Assembly (NCBI RefSeq): GCF_001422375.1
Contig: NZ_LMMU01000001.1
Span: 1,114,089 to 1,178,088 of the forward strand
DNA: 64,000 nucleotides
Direction of reading: 5' to 3'
From: Methylobacterium sp. Leaf99
GTDB taxonomy: Bacteria > Pseudomonadota > Alphaproteobacteria > Rhizobiales > Beijerinckiaceae
In this document: one piece after another, positions 36,520 through 45,161 of the stretch
Layout: the number at the start of each line of letters is the position of its first letter
Position numbering within the stretch: the first letter of the stretch is position 1
The notes under the pieces: generated by a model
Told to the model about the DNA's origin: nothing
What the model saw: the letters and a program-made list of their open reading frames with translations, nothing else
The model's database searches: none
Position numbers and translations under genes: made by a program

Positions 36520-37449
36520 TCAGAACAGCGAGATGAGGACGATTCCCGCGATCATGAGGGCGGCGCCCCCGAGGCGCGACGGGCCGGCCTTGACCTGCTT
36601 CATGCCGACCCAGCCGAAATGGTCGAGGGCCACCGAGGTCAGGAGGTTGGCGGTGATGAGCAGGCCGTTGAAGGCACCGGCCCCGACGGTGTCGACGAAG
36701 AGCAGGCCGCCGAACACCGCGACCGCCCCGGTGATGCCGGCAAGCGGCATCCACCAGCGCACACCTTCCACGTCCTGCCTCGTCGGCAGCGGCGTCGGGC
36801 GCAGGAGGAAGACGAGGACGAAGACGAACACGACGGGCAGGAACGAGACGGTGGCGGCGAGCCACGGGTTCACCAGGGCGCCGCGCAGTCCGGCGTTCCA
36901 GACCACGCCCACGGCCTGCAGGATGCCCGCGACGACGATGAACGGGTAGAGCAGCTTCGGGTTGAGGCCGTGCCCCGAGTCCTTCTCGCCATCCTTGTCC
37001 GCCGTGGTGCGGGCGATGAAGACGACGCCCACCGCCATCAGCAGGCCGCCGAGCCACGGCATCACCTTGAACCCGCTCCCCGGCAGCCCGAACAGGCCGA
37101 ACGCGTCCATGGCGAGGGAGGCGAGGATGTTGGCGGTGAGGGTCAGGCCGTTGAACGGACCGGCCCCGACCTTGTCGATGAAGGCGAGGCCGCCGAACAC
37201 CGCCACCGCGCCGGCGACGCCGCCGAGCGGCGCGTACCAGGGCATCTTGCCCAGGGTCTCCAGGGTCGGCAGCGGCGTCGGCATGACGAGGAACAGGGTC
37301 GCGAACACGAACACGATGGGCAGGAACGACACCGAGGCGGCGAGCCACGGATTCACCAGCCGGCCGCGCAGCTGCGCGTTCATGGAATTGCCCAGCGCCT
37401 GGAGGGCGCCGGCGACGAGGATGAAGGGATAGAGCAGGGCGGGGTTCAC
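36520..37449 (-). CDS. DMT-type permease, duplicated YdcZ (DUF606)
   Basis: 309-residue membrane protein formed by two similar halves: LLYPFILVAGALQALGNSMN / LLYPFIVVAGILQAVGVVWN, each then RGxLVNPWLAA-x-VSFLPxVFVF and GGVAGAVAVFGGLAFIDKVG / GITGAVAVFGGLLFVDTVGA. Each half is a five-helix YdcZ unit, fused in tandem by a short linker (DKDGEKDSGHGLNPK) rather than dimerising. Start is GTG 37449. Probably an exporter; substrate unknown. Follows the ArsB-type gene by 52 bp on the same strand. Confidence 0.85.
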   Translation of the reverse strand: MNPALLYPFILVAGALQALGNSMNAQLRGRLVNPWLAASVSFLPIVFVFATLFLVMPTPLPTLETLGKMPWYAPLGGVAGAVAVFGGLAFIDKVGAGPFNGLTLTANILASLAMDAFGLFGLPGSGFKVMPWLGGLLMAVGVVFIARTTADKDGEKDSGHGLNPKLLYPFIVVAGILQAVGVVWNAGLRGALVNPWLAATVSFLPVVFVFVLVFLLRPTPLPTRQDVEGVRWWMPLAGITGAVAVFGGLLFVDTVGAGAFNGLLITANLLTSVALDHFGWVGMKQVKAGPSRLGGAALMIAGIVLISLF

Positions 37450-37501
37450 GGGCGGCCTTGGCGCAAGAGATCGGACGAGGGGGGGGTCGGACGAGGGGGG
37501 A

Positions 37502-38770
37502 TCAGACCAGGAGGAGGCCGGCCAGAGCCAGGATCAGGGCCGGCGGCATCACCAGGGCCCCGAGCTTGAGGAAGCGCCAGAAGCTCACGTCCTGGCCCTC
37601 GCGGCGGATGGCGGTGAGCCACAGGATGGTGGCCAGCGACCCGGTGACGGAGAGGTTCGGCCCGATGTCGATGCCGATGAGGATGGCGCCGGCGATCCGC
37701 TCGGACACGTCCGCCGCCTGCACCGCGGCCCCCGCGATGAGGCCGGCGGGCAGGTTGTTGACGACGTTGGAGAGCACGCCGACGGCGAGGCCGCCGCCCC
37801 AGGCCGCCTCGGCCGGGGAAGCCTCGGCGACCCCCTTGAGCCAGGCGACGATCATCGCCAGGACGCCGGTCTTCTCCAGGGATTCCACGAGGATGAACAG
37901 GCCCGCCACCAGGGGCAGCACGCTCCACGACACGTCCTTGACCACCGCGACGGCGCCGCCGCGCCGGATCGCCAGCACCACCAGGGTGGTGGCGAGGCCG
38001 GCGCAGAAGGTCGGCAGGCCGAGTTCCAGGCCGTAGGCGGAGGCGGCCAGCAGCACGCCGGCGGTGGCGACGATGCCGGCGCCCGCGACCTTGCCGGTGC
38101 CCGACAGGGCCACGGCCTCGACGTCCCGCGCGACGGTCTGGGATTTCAGGGCGGCGTTCTGGGTCAGGCGCAGGACGAGGTAGGTGGCGAGGATCGCCAG
38201 CGCCGAGGGCAGCGCGAAGCGGGCGAGCCACTGGAGCAGCGGCGGCATGTGGGTGGCGTAGACGACGAGGTTGGCCGGGTTCGAGATCGGCAGGACGAAG
38301 CTCGCCGCGTTGGCGATGAAGGCGCAGATGAAGAGGTAGGGCAGCGGGTTCTCGACCTTGGCCGCCCTGGTGGCGGCGTAGACGGCGGGCGTCAGCACCA
38401 CCGCGCAGGCATCGTTGGAGAGGAACACCGTCACCACGGTGCCGACGAGGTAGACCAGGAGGAACAGCCGGGTGGCCGAGCCCCTGGCGGCCCGGACCGC
38501 GATGCCGGCCAGCCAGTCGAACAGCCCCTCCTTCCGGGCGACCTCAGAAATCAGCATCATGCCGACGAGAAAGAGGTAGACGTCCGTGCCCTTGCGGGCG
38601 CCCTCCCACGCGGTCTCGGGCGAGATCAGCCCAAGCAGGACGAGGGCGGCGGCCCCCAGCACCGCCCACACGGCCTCGGGCCACGCGAACGGGCGCACGA
38701 TCACCCCGAGGGTGGCGAGCCCGGCGATGATCCAGGTGGCGAGGTGGGGCGTGATCGGCAGGGCGGGCAT
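37502..38770 (-). CDS. ArsB/NhaD-superfamily anion permease
   Basis: 422-residue ion transporter with 11-12 helices. GTDVYLFLVGMMLISEVARK, VFLSNDACAVVLTPAVYAAT, NAASFVLPISNPANLVVY and IGIDIGPNLSVTGSLATILW match ArsB-type arsenite/antimonite carriers. There is no arsR, arsC or arsA beside it, so arsenic resistance is an inference and other anions such as dicarboxylate or phosphonate are possible. Confidence 0.85.
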   Translation of the reverse strand: MPALPITPHLATWIIAGLATLGVIVRPFAWPEAVWAVLGAAALVLLGLISPETAWEGARKGTDVYLFLVGMMLISEVARKEGLFDWLAGIAVRAARGSATRLFLLVYLVGTVVTVFLSNDACAVVLTPAVYAATRAAKVENPLPYLFICAFIANAASFVLPISNPANLVVYATHMPPLLQWLARFALPSALAILATYLVLRLTQNAALKSQTVARDVEAVALSGTGKVAGAGIVATAGVLLAASAYGLELGLPTFCAGLATTLVVLAIRRGGAVAVVKDVSWSVLPLVAGLFILVESLEKTGVLAMIVAWLKGVAEASPAEAAWGGGLAVGVLSNVVNNLPAGLIAGAAVQAADVSERIAGAILIGIDIGPNLSVTGSLATILWLTAIRREGQDVSFWRFLKLGALVMPPALILALAGLLLV

Positions 38771-38821
38771 CGGGGGACCGGTTTCGTCGGAGCGTTCGGA
38801 GGGCGGCGGTTCGGCGGGCGC

Positions 38822-39946
38822 CTACCAGGGCCGGCCGTTGCGGTTGGGACCGAGCTGGGTGCCCAAGAGGCCCTTTTCGGGCCAGGCGCCGAGGGCGTCG
38901 GCGTCGCTGCCGAGGCCCTTCGAGGCCGGGATGCCGGCGGCGTCGCCGGTGGGCTCGACGGCATCCGCGTCCGTGCCGCCGGCGGCATCGAAGGCGCGGA
39001 CCACGAGGCGGCGGGCCCGCGGCCCCCAGGCGATGCGGGCGCGGTGGCGCCGATCGCCCTCGGCCCGTTCCATGGCCTGCCAGGGCCCGCCGTCGACGCT
39101 GACCTCGCAGGCGGTCACGGGGGTTTCGCCCAGCACGAGGGCGCGGACCTCGATGGTGTCGCCGACGATGTGCTCGGCATCGGCCGCGTCGTGGGCGAGG
39201 CGCCGGTCGGCCGGGGCGGTGACGAGGACGAAAGGCCAGGGCCGGGCAAGTTCCTTGAAGCGCCAGCTCACCACGCCCCGGTCGATGGCGGCCACGGCGT
39301 AACCCACCGGCCCCTCCTCGATCTGCCCGGTGGAGCGGGTGGCGGCGAAGACCGTGCGGCCGTCATTGGCGAGTTCGTTGTAGTGGGTGTGGCCCATCTC
39401 CACGAGGCGGACCCGCGAGCCCGAGACGAGGTGCGCCACGCGGGTCGCTTCCCCGTCGCCCTTCAGGTCGGCCGGGTAGGTGTGCATGAACAGGGCGCAG
39501 TCGAACCCGTCCCGCTCGGCGCCCTGCACTTCGCCCTCGAGCCAGGCGAGCTGGTCCGGCCCGAGGCGGAAGTCGGGACCGCCGGAGCCGGGGCCGCTCA
39601 TGTCGAGGAACAGGCAGCGCAGGCCCGACACGTCCGTGGCGTAGGGCAGGCGCCGGGCGTCGAGGCCGGCGTAGAAGGCGTCGAGGCCGCCGCCCTCGAC
39701 ATCGTGGTCGCCGGTGATCACGTGGACCGGCAGGGTCAGGCGGTCGAGGCCCGCGCGGACGACGGCGTATTGCGCGGGCGTGCCGTTGTCGGCGTTGTCG
39801 CCCGGCAGGTAGACGAAATCGAGCCCGTCGGCGGCGTTGATCTGGTCCACGATGGTGGCGAAGTCGCGGGCGTTGGGCGCGTCCGCGTCGGTGATGTGCA
39901 GGTCGCCGATATGGGCGAAGGCGAGGATGTCGTCGCGGGCCGACAC
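38822..39946 (-). CDS. Calcineurin-like metallophosphoesterase
   Basis: 374-residue metallophosphoesterase. The five metal-binding motifs occur in order: IGDLHI, PGDNAD, GDHD, MHTYP and GHTHYNE. The C-terminal 130 residues (from FVLVTAPADRRLAH) form an Ig-like beta domain. The start is GTG 39946 (GAGG 9 bases ahead), 11 bp after the stop of the MFS gene. No signal peptide, so it is cytoplasmic. Its substrate may be a phosphoester exported or imported by the coupled MFS protein. Confidence 0.86.
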   Translation of the reverse strand: MSARDDILAFAHIGDLHITDADAPNARDFATIVDQINAADGLDFVYLPGDNADNGTPAQYAVVRAGLDRLTLPVHVITGDHDVEGGGLDAFYAGLDARRLPYATDVSGLRCLFLDMSGPGSGGPDFRLGPDQLAWLEGEVQGAERDGFDCALFMHTYPADLKGDGEATRVAHLVSGSRVRLVEMGHTHYNELANDGRTVFAATRSTGQIEEGPVGYAVAAIDRGVVSWRFKELARPWPFVLVTAPADRRLAHDAADAEHIVGDTIEVRALVLGETPVTACEVSVDGGPWQAMERAEGDRRHRARIAWGPRARRLVVRAFDAAGGTDADAVEPTGDAAGIPASKGLGSDADALGAWPEKGLLGTQLGPNRNGRPW

Positions 39947-39957
39947 GACGATCCGCC

Positions 39958-41280
39958 TCAGACCGCCGCGGCCGGAAGGGGCGTCGCGCCCCCGCCGGTG
40001 GCGCCGCCGCGGCCGGGCTCGTAGCCGTAGGTCTCCGGCATGGCGAAGAGGTAGAGGGCGAAGCCCGCGCCCGCGATGGCGGCCAGCGCCAGGAAGGCGG
40101 TGGAATAGCCCGCCGAGACGATGATGACGCCGGCGAGGGTCGCCGAGAGCGCGGCGCCGAGGCCCTGCGCCGTGGCGACGGCCCCCTGTGAGACGTTGAA
40201 CCGCCCGGTGCCCCGCGTCAGGTCGGCGACCACGAGGGGGAACAGGGCGCCGTAGATGCCGGCGCCGATGCCGTCGAGGAGCTGGACGCCGACGAGGTAG
40301 AACGGGTTGTCCGACAGGGTGTAGAGCACGCCGCGGACCGCCAGCACGCCGAAGGCCGCGAGGAAGATCGGCTTGCGGCCGATGGCGTCGGCCTTGGCGC
40401 CGACGAACACGGCGACCGGCACCATGACGAGCTGCGCCGCCACGATGCAGATGGCGATGAGCGAGGTGGCGTTGTCCTTCCCCGACAGCTTGGTCAGCAG
40501 CTGGCCCACGGAGGTCAGCATGGCCGCGTTGGAGAGGTGGAACAGGGCGGCGAGGACGGCGAACAGGACGAGGTACTTGTTCTTCAGGAGCGCGGTGAAG
40601 CCCGAGGGTTCCTCGTCGGCATCGGATTTCGTCTCGGTCGTGCCGTGGTCGAGGCCGCGGGCGAGGTCGTCGTCGATGGCGTCGGCCGGCACCATCAGCA
40701 TGGCGCCGATGCTGCAGAACGCCAGGACCGCCATGAGCCAAAACACCACGATGGGCCCGAAGAAGTAGGCGGTGCCGCCCGCGATGGCCGCCGAGGCGGC
40801 GTTGCCGGCGTGGTTGAAGCCCTCGTTGCGGCCGATGCGCTTGGCGAACATTTTCGGGCCGACGACGCCCAGGGTGATGGCGGCCAGGGCCGGCGGGAAG
40901 ATCGCCCCGGCGATGCCGGCCACCGACTGGGTCGCGGCGACGAGGTAGAAGTTGGTGATGAACGGCAGCAGCAGGCAGCTCGCCGTCACCGCGATGGCCC
41001 CGGCGATGACCACGGCGCGCTTCCGGCTGGTCCGGTCGATGAGGGCGCCGGCGGGCGTCTGCGCGATGAGGCCGGCGATGCCCGCGATGGTCATGATCAG
41101 GCCGGTGGTGGCCTCGTTCCAGCCCTGGTCGGGCCCGCGCACAGCGATGAGGTAGATGGCGAGATACGGCCCGAGGCCGTCGCGCACGTCGGCGAGGAAG
41201 AAGTTCAGGGCGTCGAGGCCGCGCAGCGAGCGGGCCGAGGGCGCGCGCACGGCGGCGCCGTTCATCGTTGGCTCGGACAC
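39958..41280 (-). CDS. MFS transporter
   Basis: 440-residue, 12-helix major facilitator. Start GTG 41280 (AGGAAGGG 6-13 bp ahead); ATG 41265 is also possible. The A motif analogue is GALIDRTSRKRAVVIAG between helices 2 and 3, and a central hydrophilic loop (DDDLARGLDHGTTETKSDAD) separates the halves. DALNFFLADVRDGLGPYLAI and YLVGVQLLDGIGAGIYGALF resemble the proteobacterial MFS group often found beside phosphatases. The phosphoesterase gene follows in the same operon. Confidence 0.88.
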   Translation of the reverse strand: MSEPTMNGAAVRAPSARSLRGLDALNFFLADVRDGLGPYLAIYLIAVRGPDQGWNEATTGLIMTIAGIAGLIAQTPAGALIDRTSRKRAVVIAGAIAVTASCLLLPFITNFYLVAATQSVAGIAGAIFPPALAAITLGVVGPKMFAKRIGRNEGFNHAGNAASAAIAGGTAYFFGPIVVFWLMAVLAFCSIGAMLMVPADAIDDDLARGLDHGTTETKSDADEEPSGFTALLKNKYLVLFAVLAALFHLSNAAMLTSVGQLLTKLSGKDNATSLIAICIVAAQLVMVPVAVFVGAKADAIGRKPIFLAAFGVLAVRGVLYTLSDNPFYLVGVQLLDGIGAGIYGALFPLVVADLTRGTGRFNVSQGAVATAQGLGAALSATLAGVIIVSAGYSTAFLALAAIAGAGFALYLFAMPETYGYEPGRGGATGGGATPLPAAAV

Positions 41281-41483
41281 GTTGAGCCCTTCCTGACGTC
41301 GCGGACGTCTTGAGATCGCATAGGGTGCGCGGACCCGTCCCGCGCCGGCGGACATCCGCCCGGCCAAGCCTGATCCAGCGGACCGGCAATCCCGGGGCGC
41401 GCGCGCCGGTTCCGAAAGGGCGGGATTAAATTATCGTGTGTTTCGTGGAGGACGAGACCCGCGGCGGAGGCCTTCGCTCTGCA

Positions 41484-43049
41484 TTACGAATACGGCCGCC
41501 GCCGCCAGTAACGCGGGGACGCCCCGGAGCCGTCGATGAACTCGAACGCGTCCGTCCGGTTCAGGGTGTGGAGCCGGTTGCCGGGAAAGCCGGGGCCGGC
41601 GCGCAGGGTGGTCTCCACGGTCTGGGCGTAGCCGCCGTCGTCGAGGCGGTCGATCCGCGCCAGGGCCAGGGCCGCGCCGTAGCCGCGCCGGCAATCCTGC
41701 ACCGGGCGGATCAGGGCGCCGTCCCGCGCCACGATGCGCCCGGCCGGGCGCGCGGCGGCGAAATCGATGAGGACGGGGTTGCGCGGATGCGGGGTCCACG
41801 GCCCGCGGAAATCCGGCGCCGACCACAGGTGGAGGGCATCGGAATAGGCGCCGCGCGCCGCGCGCTCCAGCTGCCCGAGCCCCTGTTCGCGCACGGTGGC
41901 GAACAGCCACCACCGGCCGCCGTGTTCGAGGAGGGTGGCGTCGCTCGCGGTCACGCCGGAGACCAGGGTCGCCTGCTTGACCCAGCCGCCCGGGAAGGCG
42001 GTGGCGCGGTAGAGATCGACGGTGCCGGCGGCCCCGCTCTCGGGGATCATCCAGTGCGCGCCGTCCCGTTCGAACACGAACGGGTAGGACAGGTGATGGG
42101 GCTCCTCCAGCACCGGCACCGGCACGCCCTCGGGGCCGTCCGGGCCGAAGGCGACGGCGGAGATGACGCCCCGGCCGGTGGCGTGGGGATACTCCTCCAC
42201 GAACAGGATGGTGCGGCCCCCGTGCGCGATGGGGAACGGGTCGGCGTAGAAGCGCAGGCCGTCATCGGGCAGGTCGTGCCAGCCGTGGTCGGGCAGGCGG
42301 CGCAGGTCGATGAGGTCCGGCCCGGCGAGGTGACGCCAGCCGACGCGCCAGTGCGGGGTCCGGTAGCCGAGGCGGTGGAGCCGCGCCGCCACCGTGCGGG
42401 CGAGCATCGTCACGGCCCGGAGGCCGATGGCGGCGCGGGACGGGCCGGCCGGGGCGACGGCCGCCATGGGCGATCCGTGAGCGCCGACCCCTTCCCCGAT
42501 TCCTTCGCCGACGAGGGCCGACCGGATCAGATCGACGGTGCGCACGAGGCCGTCCTCGAACGCGGCCCGCATCACGGTGAGGGATTCGGTGCCAAGGCGC
42601 CCGGCGGCGGCGACCCGCTCCCCCTCCACGAGGGCGGCGACGGGCGTCCGCCCGGCGAGGAGGGATGCGAGGAGGCCGGCCTCGCCGCAGGTGCCGTCGA
42701 AGGTCAGGCGCCAGACCCGCAGGCCCGACGCCGGGGCGACGTCGCCGCAGAGGTCGAGGACGAGGCCGGGCTGCCCGAGGTCGAACACGCCGAAGTCCGG
42801 ATAGGCCGCGAGGGCCGCCAGCGGCACGGGTGCGGCCGGGCCGTCACCGGGCAGGCGCCGCAGGCGGGCCTCGACGGCGAACAGGAGCGCGGCATTGGCG
42901 GGCAGCCCACCGGGCCCCGGTGACCGTGCGACGAAAAGGTCGAGGCCCGACAGGGCGGCCAGGGCCTCGAGGAGGCGCAGGTGCCAGCGGCGCGGCGCCC
43001 GCCCGTCCAGGCGCACGCCGACCCGGAGGGGCTTCGTTCCATCCCGCAT
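41484..43049 (-). CDS. GINT1-type beta-propeller protein of a polysaccharide locus
   Basis: 521 residues. The second half (about 270-500) has a five-bladed propeller pattern as in the N-terminal domain of glucosamine inositolphosphorylceramide transferase 1: FYADPFPIAHGGRTILFVEE, HHLSYPFVFERDGAHWMIPE, DATLLEHGGRWWLFATV and LHLWSAPDFRGPWTPHP, each with D-P or W strands. The N-terminal half resembles formyl-transferase-like domains found with these propellers. No GT64 domain is attached. Probably a glycan-modifying enzyme. It is the last gene of the leftward operon, 7 bp after the GT double gene. Confidence 0.7.
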   Translation of the reverse strand: MRDGTKPLRVGVRLDGRAPRRWHLRLLEALAALSGLDLFVARSPGPGGLPANAALLFAVEARLRRLPGDGPAAPVPLAALAAYPDFGVFDLGQPGLVLDLCGDVAPASGLRVWRLTFDGTCGEAGLLASLLAGRTPVAALVEGERVAAAGRLGTESLTVMRAAFEDGLVRTVDLIRSALVGEGIGEGVGAHGSPMAAVAPAGPSRAAIGLRAVTMLARTVAARLHRLGYRTPHWRVGWRHLAGPDLIDLRRLPDHGWHDLPDDGLRFYADPFPIAHGGRTILFVEEYPHATGRGVISAVAFGPDGPEGVPVPVLEEPHHLSYPFVFERDGAHWMIPESGAAGTVDLYRATAFPGGWVKQATLVSGVTASDATLLEHGGRWWLFATVREQGLGQLERAARGAYSDALHLWSAPDFRGPWTPHPRNPVLIDFAAARPAGRIVARDGALIRPVQDCRRGYGAALALARIDRLDDGGYAQTVETTLRAGPGFPGNRLHTLNRTDAFEFIDGSGASPRYWRRRPYS

Positions 43050-43056
43050 GGGCGGC

Positions 43057-45159
43057 TCAGGCCGCGGTCGCGGGCACGTCGACGGGGGCGGCGCGCCCCT
43101 GGACCGCGCGGTGCCGGGCGAACAGCCGGTTCATCTGCACGGTCACCGCGTAGGGCGCCGCCTTGGCGTGGATCGCCGCCGGATCGAGGCGGCCGAGGCG
43201 GATGCCGTCCCACAGGCCGGCGAAATGCTCCACCATGAGGGCCGCCGAAGTCTCCGTATCGGCGCCGCGCTCCACCAGGAAGCCGCTTGTTCCGGCCTCG
43301 ATGAGCCCTTCGAACTGTGGCAGGCGGATCGCGCCGAACGGGCGGCCGCTGGCGAGGCCCTCCAGGAGGAAGCACGGCATGCCCTCGAAGAACGAGGTCA
43401 GGATGCCGGCATGGCACAGGGCCATGATCCGGGCGACGCCCCGCGCGTCCTGGAAGCCGTGGCGCACGGTGATGTCGCTCACCGCCGCGAATTCGGGGAA
43501 CCGCGTCGGATCGCTGGCGCCGACGTAATGGAGTTCGACCTTGCCGCCGAGGCGGGTGCGCAGGGCCGCCACGGTGGCGAAGATGAGGGCCGGGTCCTTG
43601 AACGCGTCGAGGCGCCCGGCGAAGACGATGCGGAACACCCCGTCCCCGCAGGCGAAGGGGTGGGGCGAGAACAGGCCCGTGTCGACGGAGACGGTGAGCA
43701 CCTCGGCCTTGGGCAGCGCCTTCGGGAACTCCTTCGCGATGCGGGCGACGATGGCCGGGTTCACGCAGAAGATGCCCGTGGCCCAGCGCAGGGCGAGGCG
43801 CTCGCCGAGCGCGTGGAGGTACCAGTACGACTTGATGAGGGAATCCATTCGGTCGCCCCGGCTGCCCTCGCCGTGGACCATCTGGAAGGCGGGCAGGCCC
43901 AGCAGGCGCGCCAGGGGCGCGAACTCGAAGCGGTGGAGGTCGGCGGTGGCGGGCCCCGGCCCGATGGCGCGCCGGATCGCCCGGAGGTGGCGCAGGGCGC
44001 CGAGGACGTAGTGCAGGGTGATGGACTGACCCAGGCTTTTCGCCGCGTGGTTGACGTCCTGCGCCCGGATCCGCGCCACGGGCAGGAAATCGATGCTGCG
44101 TCCCTCGACGACGAGGGGGCGGACCGCGCCGAGGGTGCAGTCGCCCGCCTCGTCGGTGCCGACGAACAGCACGGAGACATCCGCCGGATGGTGGGCCAGG
44201 ATCTGGCGGATATGGGTCTCGATGCCGCCGACCTTCGCGCCGCGGGGGTCCATGGTGTACATGAGGCAGATGCGCGCGCGCGACGGCTCGGGCGCGCTCT
44301 CACCCTCTTGCACATCCTCCTGCACATCGCGAAAACCGAGGGCCCGCACGGCCGGCTCGACGACGCTCAGGCGGGCGAGCAGGCCGGCGCAGCGCGCGTA
44401 GCGGCCGCCCAGGGCCTTCGGGGCATGGGCCAGGCGCCACAGCCATTCGAGGCGGGCCGCCCGGACGGGGCGCGGCGCCCGCGCCTGCCTCCCCGACAGG
44501 AAATCGAGGGCGGCCCCGATGCAGACGAGGCCGAGCCCGGAATGCCGCGCGGCAGCGCGGGCCGCGAACAGCTCCTGCTTGGGCGCGCCGAGGGCCACGA
44601 AGACGAGGCGGGCGCCGGAGGCCGCGATCCGGTCAGCATCGGCGTCGGCCTGCGGCGACAGGGGGTCGAACCCGAAGGCGGGCGCGTGCCAGCCGCGGAT
44701 GTCGAGGCCCGGACTCGCCGCGCGCAGGGCGGCGGCGGCCCCGGCGAGGCTCTCCTCCGTGGCCCCGAACAGGTAGACGGGCACGCCATCGGCGGCGGCG
44801 GCGGCGCACAGGGGGGCGACGAGGTCGGCCCCGGTGGTCACCCGGACGGCCTCCCCGCCCCCGCCGCCCCGGCGGGCGAGGCGGGCCACGGGCCAGCCGT
44901 CGGCACTGACGAGGGTCGCCGACCGGTAGGCGGCGCGGAAGCCCGGATGGGCGCGCAGCTTGACGAGGTGATCGAGGTTCAGGGTGAAGAAGGTGAACCC
45001 GCGTCCCGCGGCGGCGCGCTCCCGCACGGCGGCCACGGCCCCGGCGGAATCCGCGACGTTGACGAACTGCCCGTCGATGCGCGGGGGAGCGCCCGGTGCG
45101 GGCGGGATCGGGGCCATCGTCAGGCTTGCCTCGTGCAGGGCGGATCCGGGGGGCGGCAT
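43057..45159 (-). CDS. GT26-GT4 double glycosyltransferase (WecG/TagA fused to group 1)
   Basis: A single 700-residue frame with no stop in between. Residues 30-265 are a WecG/TagA/CpsF (GT26) domain: FFTLNLDHLVKLRAH (57-71), ADGWP (86-90), GAPKQE (191-196), IGAALDFLSGRQARAP. Linker 266-295 is charged, then residues 296-700 form a GT4 domain beginning ICLMYTMDPRGAKVGGIETH with the E-x7-E donor motif in FFEGMPCFLLEGLASGRPF. The GT26 part should add ManNAc-like sugars to a lipid-linked acceptor and the GT4 part a second sugar. The start ATG 45159 lies two bases past the Wzz stop, so they are tightly coupled. Confidence 0.83.
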   Translation of the reverse strand: MPPPGSALHEASLTMAPIPPAPGAPPRIDGQFVNVADSAGAVAAVRERAAAGRGFTFFTLNLDHLVKLRAHPGFRAAYRSATLVSADGWPVARLARRGGGGGEAVRVTTGADLVAPLCAAAAADGVPVYLFGATEESLAGAAAALRAASPGLDIRGWHAPAFGFDPLSPQADADADRIAASGARLVFVALGAPKQELFAARAAARHSGLGLVCIGAALDFLSGRQARAPRPVRAARLEWLWRLAHAPKALGGRYARCAGLLARLSVVEPAVRALGFRDVQEDVQEGESAPEPSRARICLMYTMDPRGAKVGGIETHIRQILAHHPADVSVLFVGTDEAGDCTLGAVRPLVVEGRSIDFLPVARIRAQDVNHAAKSLGQSITLHYVLGALRHLRAIRRAIGPGPATADLHRFEFAPLARLLGLPAFQMVHGEGSRGDRMDSLIKSYWYLHALGERLALRWATGIFCVNPAIVARIAKEFPKALPKAEVLTVSVDTGLFSPHPFACGDGVFRIVFAGRLDAFKDPALIFATVAALRTRLGGKVELHYVGASDPTRFPEFAAVSDITVRHGFQDARGVARIMALCHAGILTSFFEGMPCFLLEGLASGRPFGAIRLPQFEGLIEAGTSGFLVERGADTETSAALMVEHFAGLWDGIRLGRLDPAAIHAKAAPYAVTVQMNRLFARHRAVQGRAAPVDVPATAA

Positions 45160-45161
45160 GC

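Noticed and set aside
38822..41389. Single 855-residue protein covering the phosphoesterase and the MFS region
   Set aside because: The upstream portion is an out-of-frame Arg/Pro/His-rich shadow of the MFS transporter. The phosphoesterase begins at GTG 39946.
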